NCBI GenBank assembly: GCA_014529385.2
Contig: CM043963.1
Span: forward strand, 7,239,001 to 7,303,000
Reading direction: 5' to 3'
Length of the DNA: 64,000 nt
From: Adiantum capillus-veneris
Taxonomy: Eukaryota; Streptophyta; Polypodiopsida; Polypodiales; Pteridaceae
The position numbers and the translations under genes are program-made. The notes beneath the pieces are model-generated. The model had not been told where the DNA came from. It was given only the letters and a program-made list of their open reading frames with translations, and made no database searches. Of this stretch, positions 56,521-64,000 are shown piece after piece; position 1 is the first letter of the stretch; each line of letters opens with the position of its first letter.

Positions 56521-57194
56521 GAAAAGAAGCAATCAGCAGACCAATCCACGAAGCCAATCTTCTCCATCCCCTCGACAATCAATGCTACATGTAGCATTCA
56601 AGGAGTCAGGAAAATTTGGGTACCAAAAGCACAGCTTAAAGATAAACCTATTCAGGTCTGGGTGCCTAAAAATTCACCGAAGAAACAAAAGAAGGTTCCA
56701 TGGAGTCGAACACAAAATCGAGTATCTCCGAGCAAGGAACCTACCATGGGATTTGGAAGAAAAAGGAGTACTTATCTTCTCCACAAACCGCGAAACAAAT
56801 CAAGCAGTGGCAAGTTAAGTCTCAACAGACTCCACCACACAATGCAACACCAAGCCGATCGAATTACCAATGGAGAGTAAAAGCTCTACGACAGTCTAAA
56901 GTGCTACCAATATCCCAAGCAATCAGAGTGCTAAAGCACCCTGATGGTACAATCAAACAGAGAACACAAAAGCTACAAGATTTTCTCTTTGGAAGACATC
57001 AACAGCAAACCTCGACATCGAAAACCCTTGAGTTAAATACTCAAGACCCAGCTCTTGCACAGCATATGGGTCTGAATTGCATTGATCTTCATATCATGGT
57101 AGAGCCAATCACGGCTATGCATAGACACAATGGTTCAACCCATGCACGCAGTCTTCCCGGAGTATGCCACCTAGGAGGGATGGAAGGGCATTAA
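56521..57194 (+). pseudogene. Element 2 basic WVPK-repeat region and tail
   Basis: One frame gives RKIWVPKAQLKDKPIQVWVPKNSPKKQKKVPWSRT (56,600-56,710), the same Trp-Val-Pro-Lys spacing as in element 1. The reading then shifts to 56,700-57,194 with GIWKKKEYL, IKQWQVKSQQ and YQWRVKALRQSKVLPISQAIRVLKHPDGTIKQRTQKLQDFLFG and ends at 57,194. No known domain. Composition is basic with regularly placed Trp. Confidence 0.5.
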
Positions 57195-58607
57195 GTAATA
57201 AGTACTTAAGAGCAATGTTTGAAGAGGGAGAAGAAGTTGGTTGTTAACATGTGATTTTTTGCAAAATTACCTAATAATGCCCTTATAATTCATCAACAAG
57301 GGAAAATTCACTGATAATATCTTCCGATGAGTGTAAATAGTGTATATACTATCAGAAAATCGTCAAAAATAGTCCTTTTTTGGATATTTTTCATCATTTT
57401 TATTGATGAGGAGGCTTAAAAATGAAGAAATCCAACAAAAAACAATAAAGATGTGTTTTTCAAGGGATTTTCCTAATTATTGGATTTTTACTTTACGTTT
57501 TTAGAGCATTTTTCTATTTTCTTTGATTTTTTCAAATAAACAGGTCGAAATTAATAATAAATAGTAGAAAAGCTCAGATGGAAAAATGGAAGACACGATG
57601 GTGATCAGAAGGACAAGGCGGACAAGCAAAAAAAAAATCAATGAAATCAGAAGACGGAAGCGGGAAGCCTAAATTAGGCGGCCATGCCTTCTTTTGCAAA
57701 ATTCTTGCAGAATGAGCTACAGGAATCCGATCAGAGAAATTTTTCAGTCTAACATAGATTTCATGGCCTAGTAGGACTAACGGGGGAATCTGAGGAAATT
57801 TGGTTCGGGAAGTCCAGGTATAGATATCCATGGTAGGTTAAAACCACCTCATTTCCACTAGGAGCCTTTGCAGAGAGAGATTTCGGCCTCTTTTGCGCGA
57901 CATTTCCGGAGCCCACAGTTGACCATTTGCAGTGCCATCTCACAAGAGACATGCGGGATAAGCTCTTTACTCGATAATGATCCATTTTGTACGGCCGGTA
58001 GGTAGTCTAAAGCCTTAGAAAAAACCCTAGAAACCGAGCAGTGCACGAAGACCTACGCCTAAAACTGACCATAGCGGCCTGCCAGCTTGACCAAATCGGA
58101 TGGGATTTGAACCATAGCATGCCCTAACATAATAGAACCCTTCTATACCATCAAATGACCATTCGACTGGGGTCAAGGGGGTCCCTAGTAGAAAAGTTAG
58201 GTTTTTGGCAAATGCCAGAATTCCGACCTGACTCCACAGATGGCTTGCTAATGAGGTTCATATACAATGTATATGATTGGTTTGGTGAAATCCATCAAGC
58301 AAAGCCCTCGAAAAGCAGAAAACAGCTCGCAGGTTACAAAGCGTCAAATTCGACATATGAGGCCAAACTGACTCCAAATGAGCCAGAATTGGACACGTAG
58401 CTTCACGACTATGTTACGAACAAGTCCAAAGCTTCAAAGTTGACCGACCAACCCAACAGATAGACTAATCACAAAAAAATGGTGATTTCACAGTCGACAG
58501 AGCACAAAGTGATGCCGGCATGACCAAATTCAATTTAGGACTTGTATTAGGTGTATGAAACATGTCTAGGTCAAAATTTGTGGGTTTGCAAAGTTTTTGT
58601 CATTGAA
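57195..58607. other. Non-coding spacer of element 2
   Basis: No credible ORF. A tgttaacatg at 57,242 resembles the start of LTR B (tgttaacacg), but the preceding purines are not a good polypurine tract and no LTR body follows. From about 58,560 the sequence takes on the character of the palindrome leader. Confidence 0.5.
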
Positions 58608-59207
58608 GTTAATAATTGCGATTATTTACTTTTGCATCAGTTTTGCTTGGAAATTGTCAAATCACCTCACCTATCATGTGTACACACCTATTACATGCCA
58701 AAAATCAAGTATGAGCCAAAATGACCACCCCTTACTTGTAAAATTGTCAAAAAACGCAAAGAAGTCTTTGCGAGCCAAAATTTGGGTTATGAACAACTTT
58801 TCTTGATCGAAATCACCTCATATCTCATACCCAAGGTCTATACCATGCCTAGAACCAATTTGTACCAAAAAATGTCAATTTTGGAAGAAAAGTTAATAAT
58901 CGCGATTATTTACTTTTTGGTCAAAATTGGGAAATTTTGATGTTTTGCCATCATACATCCAAAGTACATGCTGTGATAAGCCCACTAGCCAACTTTGAAC
59001 CAATTTGGAGTTCAAAATCTCAAATTTTCTTTATATCTATTGTTTCAAAGACCTAAAGCCAAAATCTGGTACCATTTTCAACTTGTGCATCCAAATGAGC
59101 CCATATTTCACTCAGAGCATGTATTTGGCATATACTACAAGCCTATAAAGCCAAGTTTGCAAAAATTTGGAAATTTTTCTCAGCTGTAAATAATCGCGAT
59201 TATTTAC
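58608..59207. repeat. Second GTAAATAATCG palindrome array of element 2
   Basis: Three 22-bp palindromes of the same family as at 49.4-50.3 kb start at 58608, 58892 and 59186, with spacings of 284 and 294 bp. The last is a perfect palindrome. The array precedes the 3' accessory ORF just as the first array precedes gag. Confidence 0.92.
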
Positions 59208-59392
59208 TTTGGTTGCAAATTTTTGTTTTGACCATACAGTTTTGTTCCTTGCATGATTTTATGCATCTTTGCTTATTCAAAAATTGATTTGAAGCAATTT
59301 GGACCAGATTATCAGCATTTCAGTCTAAAAGGACATTCCAGAGATATTCCGACAAATCTGCTAACTTTGCACTCTATTCACTTACAGGAGCA

Positions 59393-62300
59393 ATGCAAGC
59401 AGCGGAGAAGGCCAAGAAGAAACTAAACCAAAAAGAGAAACTACAAGAACTGTCTGCGTATCAACTGGACCCCGAGTCGGTGAAAGCAGCAAAAGCATCA
59501 TATCTTTCTAAAGAACAGTTGAAAGAGAACCACACTACGGTCTTCACTGCCAGGTTCAAGAGTGAAGAAGGGAATCGGGTGGAGTTGCAGCTCCTGCCTA
59601 AAGAGGTCTATGATGTAGCTGCCAAGCCAGAAACCAAGGAGGCTAACCGCAAGTTGGGGCTCAGGCATTTCTGTGGACAAGAGCCTTGTGGAGTGGACTT
59701 TCAGAAAGCTTATGAGCTTCTATCCACCATCAAAGAGGACGGAACGGCACAAATATCCGACACCCAAGGGAACAAGGTCGAGGTAGTAATCACAAAAGAA
59801 ATAGTGGCAGAGGCACTTAGACTGCCCACTGAAGGGATGACCATGCGGGCAAGAGACACGAAAACCGCAGGCACTTTTACCAAGGAGACAGCTATGGCTA
59901 CATTCGTCGATCTTATCCACAAATAGGTGGAAGAGCCAACCCATTTGTACCATCAACACTTCCATTTTCTAGCAAAAAGGCCACCAGGTACACGACACCA
60001 AATCACGCCGTGGCCATGACCTTCACTCAGGTTCTTAAGTCAACAACAAGACATCCTATGGACCACGCGCAGTATGTCATGACAACCTTGAAGGGCACCA
60101 AGAAGGAGGACAAAATCACATACTTGGGCGCGACAAGAATAGTCTATCATGCCACTGGCATGGTCGACAACCTACCTCCTGCCCTTGATCAGAATACATG
60201 GATCTTGGCAGCACAACCCTCTTGAAGAGCTACAAGATCAGGTAAAAGATCTTTTAAATCAGGTGATGAATCAGATGACAGCTCGCCGGAAAGGCATAGC
60301 AGCGAGAGCTCTGACAACGAGGAAAGAAGGCAGAGAATTGAAGAGATGAAAAGAAAAGTTATGGCCGCATATCAAGAAGAGCCAGTGAAGAAACAAGCGT
60401 GTTTTGAAAGAGAAAAATGGGCTTACCAATGCAATAGGCAAGCACAAGGAAAGGACCCAGAAAAGTGGATACCCACAGGACTGAAAGGACCTCGAACAAA
60501 GCATCATACAAGAAAAGAGGCAGATAATTCAACAGATTATTTAGAAAGAGTGTACCAAGAGGCCGAAGCCCTAAAGCTGAAAGAGGCAGAAGAAGCGGCA
60601 AAGAAAGCTGAGGAAATGACCACACAAGAGCAAAGCTAGGGATTTCCCCGACCCACCTCACCACCTCCAAGACAACAGGACCATCCCATGCCTAGCCCAC
60701 CACCATCACCACCAGGCAAACGTACCAATGAACAAGCAGAGACTGAAAAAGAGAAAGATTCTGAGTCCACCCAACGAACAAAATCTACACAAAAAGTTGA
60801 CCACACCGACGGACATGAGGAAAAAGAAGCGGAGCCAGAACCAGAGCAGGCAGAAGAAGAAAATCAAAATCCAGTGGAAGAAACTGATAAGGAAGTAGAT
60901 ACAGAAAAAGAGCATACCACTACACATGAGAGGGAGCCTGAGCTTGAGAAGGTAGAAAGGCCAGCACCTGAAGAGGCTGTAAAGGTTGCGACCACACCAT
61001 CTACTTCTACTCAACCATAAACTGCCTCAGGATGGCCAAGATGAAGAACAACCATCTACCTCCACAGAACCACCCACAATTACGACACAACAACAAGAAG
61101 CAACACATGAGGCTGCAGGCACATCCCTGCTAGCAAGACAGGAGGAGTGGCAGTCCAATGATGACGTTATAATACAAGTCAATGAATATGCACACCAGAT
61201 GCAGAAAATGACCGAGAGACTCTGTTCTGCAGCTTTGAACCGCAGCACAAAGTCAAAGGAATTAGAAATGGTGATCGATGCTCTTTAAGGAGAGCTAGAA
61301 GACAGGATGACTGTCATCACTAATCTCCAAATTCAAGTGCAATAGCTAAAGGTAGAAGTGGAACATCATCAGATAGCCAGGGATAAACAACAAAAACAAA
61401 TGGAGGAGTTAGGTGACCTCCTCACCAAATTATCTGATGCCTACAAGGTAAAAGACAAGCAGCTGACAGAAGTCACAAATGAACTTCTTACGACCTCTCT
61501 GTCAACTCAGAAAATTCAAGTGCAGCTAGATGTTGCCAATGCTTCCCTGCAATATTCCGAACAGAGAATCAATGATCGGGCCATTTTTTTGCAGCAAATC
61601 AGAGAAAATCCAGTCATGGCTTTGATCAAAGGAAGTGATGAAGTGCACAAGGCACTTGAAAAGAAAAGCAAGTACTTAGAGTTGGAATTAAAGCTTGAAC
61701 AGTCACAGTGCAGAGACCTGGCATTGATGCGGGTTCAAAGAGAGGAGGATCTCCTAAAGGAGATAGCAGAACTCAGGCACATAAATCAACTCCTCAGAGA
61801 TGGAAGCCAGACACGCGGGAAGAGGCAGGCACTCAGATCCGCCACAAATAGACACACCCTCGGTCTTGTTTGTTGTTTGAGACGCAGTCCACAGCAGAGC
61901 CGAGTGATGATGAAGATTTTCAGATTCACATTACGGATGCAGATACAATGCCAATGGTCCAGCTATCAAAAGCTGAAGAAGACGCACTGAAGGAGAAGAT
62001 CACCTTAAAGGTGGATGAGGAGTGGAAGGCCGCTATGGATTGGAAGTTGAGAGTTTTACACCCTGTCTATGCCACTCAACTCACTCCCAATCAAATCAAC
62101 ACTCAATGGCACCAACTATCCTTGCCGTACCCTCTCAAAAGTAGAACTTTTACAGGTAAAAGAAAGGACCACCCAAAGTTGAGGTTAAGCTGGCTGAACA
62201 AGAATTCGAGATACTTGATTCTGTTCACAAGAGCACCTGCAGCCTTATAAAGAGATCCCACATTCTATCCTGTACCCAGAGTAAGGACATGGCAAGTGCA

Positions 62301-62795
62301 TGAAGCACTGCAGAAGAAGAGGCCAACTTGGCTCAGCTTCCCAAGGCTGCCAGCTCCAAAGAGAGGCCAAGCAACAGAGGAATACATGGTGAAAAACCTA
62401 ACGGGCACCATGTCATTCTTCAAGAGCCTTCCAGATCTCTCCTGTGCAATGTTATATAAGATCTGCAGGATGCTACTCACATGCATACAAGTTTTCAATG
62501 AGCCTGAGCAGACAGGAGCCCCATGGCTCTCATTCTTGGAAGGAAACAAAGACTTATGTTACGATTTGAGTGGGAAACTTCAGAAGAAATCCTTTATGGA
62601 TTTCATGCCAAATGCATTTTTCTGCCCTCGCATAATATGCTAGCCTTTGAAGAAGCATTCTACACTGGATTCTTCACCTGGCGAACGAAGATATTTGCAC
62701 CGGTGATTGATAAGAAACCTCACATCCATGTTTGTAGGCTACTCAGTGGTGAAACAAAAAAATCAAGTCACCATGCAATTTCTGCAAGTGCCTGA
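59393..62795 (+). pseudogene. Element 2 3' accessory ORF (domain, acidic linker, coiled coil, C-terminal domain)
   Basis: A long coding region in several frames. It opens MQAAEKAKKKLNQKEKLQELSAY, then LLPKEVYDVAAKPETKEANRKLGLRHFCGQEPCGVDF and VVITKEIVAEALRLPTEGM (59,393-59,926), resembling the 'putative plant transposon protein' domain found in some plant Gypsy elements. Further blocks are at 60,010-60,225 and 60,346-60,639, followed by a Glu/Pro/Lys-rich linker (60,688-61,020), a heptad-rich coiled coil (61,358-61,990) and a C-terminal part (61,870-62,795) with RPTWLSFPRLPAPKRGQATEEYMVKNL and FEEAFYTGFFTWRTKIFAPVI. Stops occur near 59,925, 60,225, 60,638, 61,018, 61,288 and 62,248. It has no transmembrane segment, so it is not env-like in build. 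Function is unknown. Confidence 0.55.
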
Positions 62796-62911
62796 CAAAG
62801 AACGAAGAATCAGATACCAAAAGGCACCGAAAGCACTTAAAGACCGCCTCGCCTGCCGTCAACCCGAAGACTACTTCAGTCCATAAAGCTATGTCAAGGC
62901 ACGACACAGGC

Positions 62912-62925
62912 GAGGAGGGGGGGAA
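62912..62925 (+). other. Polypurine tract before LTR C
   Basis: gaggagggggggaa lies directly before tgttag of LTR C. Confidence 0.88.
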
Positions 62926-63797
62926 TGTTAGCAACAAGATAACGCAGACACCATTTTGCGGAGTTCTCCTTGTAAAACAGTTATTATTTTGATAAATTGG
63001 GAATATTTTATAACTCCTATTTTCTTGGTAAACTTTGTAATTAATGAGCTGGGGCTACAAGCTTCCAAATTGTATCAACCAGTCAATTCCTAGCTTTGGT
63101 AGAACTCCAGATTATTAGTTTTGACCACCCAAAAACCTTGGCTAAGGTATAAAAGCCAATTTTTGTAATTTTTTTATAAGTTTTTGGATAAGAAATACAC
63201 AGCGTGAGCTAACGGCGCTCACTTCTCTCCTTCTCGTGCTTTCCACTCCCTCCTCGGTTGTCACATTGCGAATGCGTTTGTTGCATTGCAACCGCAGGTA
63301 AGAGCTCTATGCATTGACGTAAGCCATTCACAGTATTTCGTAGCTTTTGGCGTCGCCGACCCGCGGCCTAATTTCATCATAACTAGGAATTTATACTTTT
63401 AAATTGAAAACTAAGCATAGGCAGGGTATTGGGGCATCATTGCTAAGCATTTAGATGCATTCTGGGTCGAAAACGATTAGGTCAAAAATCCACTGCTGTT
63501 AATAATTGTGATTTTGGAACTTGACCTAAAGTGGGGTTTGAGACCATAACCATGTGTGCTTAGGTCTTATAAACTTGTCCTAGAAGTTTCCTTACGTTTG
63601 GATGTCATTTGATGCTGTAACGGATGTGAATTGTTTGCTGATGAGAGATTAGCTTCTGGTGATTTCAATCACTTGAGTGTAGCTTGAGTTAGATGCGAGT
63701 TGTTAGTTTTTTTCGAAGAGATTGACAACTTCTTGTAGCCTCTATGCACTAGTCGAGTCGGCTTCGTCCCATGGTTTGACAAATTAATCGTGGTTCT
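62926..63797 (+). mobile_element. LTR copy C (3' LTR of element 2, end truncated)
   Basis: It starts tgttagcaac, has a TATA box at 63,148-63,154, and aligns with LTR B throughout apart from a 12-bp indel near its start. Identity stops at gtggttctc (63,797), about 50 bp short of the expected CA end, so the LTR is truncated by a deletion or a later insertion. Confidence 0.92.
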
Positions 63798-64000
63798 CAT
63801 TAAACGCCAAAGCTCTTCTAAAGCTAAAGACCAACCTTGAAGAAAAAGATTCAACAATCAATGGAAAGATGAAGAATGTCATACAAAGACAACGGACAAA
63901 CAATGATAACTTCAGCAAAAAAGCTCCAACAGTAAAACATAAGGAGTATAGTGTTGAAGCTAGTGAAGTATTGTGAGTCAATGCAAAGTTAGAAACATCA
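63798..64000 (+). other. Edge segment resembling element 1 3' part
   Basis: The sequence caatggaaagatgaagaatgtcatacaaagaca and its surroundings resemble 47,480-47,560, just upstream of LTR B. One frame reads LKLKTNLEEKDSTINGKMKNVIQRQ, a short coiled-coil-like stretch. This suggests that another element 1-like 3' region starts here and continues beyond the window. Confidence 0.35.

Noticed and set aside
57242-57260. Start of another LTR (tgttaacatg)
   Set aside because: No polypurine tract directly before it and no further similarity to LTR B or C.

Overview
This window looks like nuclear DNA of a land plant with a transposon-rich genome. The evidence is Ty3/Gypsy elements primed by plant tRNA-Asp and tRNA-iMet, a CACTA (En/Spm) transposon with a TNP2 transposase, a MULE-like transposase with a SWIM finger, short GT-AG introns of about 75-85 bp, and many long AG/CT microsatellites. 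The lineage cannot be fixed from sequence alone. There is no sign of bacterial genes, a CRISPR array, rRNA or tRNA genes.

Layout: 1-640 is the 3' part of an LTR (copy A). 967-1,564 is an LTR-like promoter segment. About 1,573-9,945 (minus) is an old Ty3/Gypsy copy (G1: gag, protease, RT, RNase H, integrase), interrupted by a small non-autonomous LTR element at 6,915-8,692 with a clean 5-bp target duplication. About 10,366-14,672 (minus) is an intron-containing gene whose spliced product resembles a beta-class N6/N4 DNA methyltransferase. 14.7-18.8 kb is non-coding. About 19,110-21,022 (minus) is a five-exon, damaged gene with a ParB-like motif. Upstream of it lie a TG/CA block and a 12-copy CACGTG inverted-repeat array. 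22.9-26.4 kb is a broken MULE-like transposase. 27.0-28.1 kb holds long CT/AG arrays. 29.5-37.95 kb (minus) is a second Gypsy family (G2), split by a 5.8-kb CACTA element (30,501-36,346) with CTT target duplication.

37.95-64.0 kb is a compound array of long Gypsy elements. Element 1 (38.0-47.8 kb) has gag and two protease-like segments but no RT or integrase. Element 2 runs from LTR B (47,845-48,750) to LTR C (62,926-63,797), about 16 kb, with gag, RT, RNase H, integrase, a protease-like domain downstream of integrase, a WVPK-repeat region and a long 3' accessory ORF with coiled coil. All ORFs here carry stops or frameshifts.

Most notable: (1) leader regions of elements 1 and 2 contain 20-22-bp palindromes repeated about every 285 bp, with different arms but a common ATCGCGAT core; (2) two integrase-type H2C2 zinc modules in tandem, seen in both G1 and element 2; (3) protease-like domains on both sides of the RT-integrase core; (4) the methyltransferase-like gene; (5) the ParB-like gene; (6) the CACGTG inverted-repeat array.
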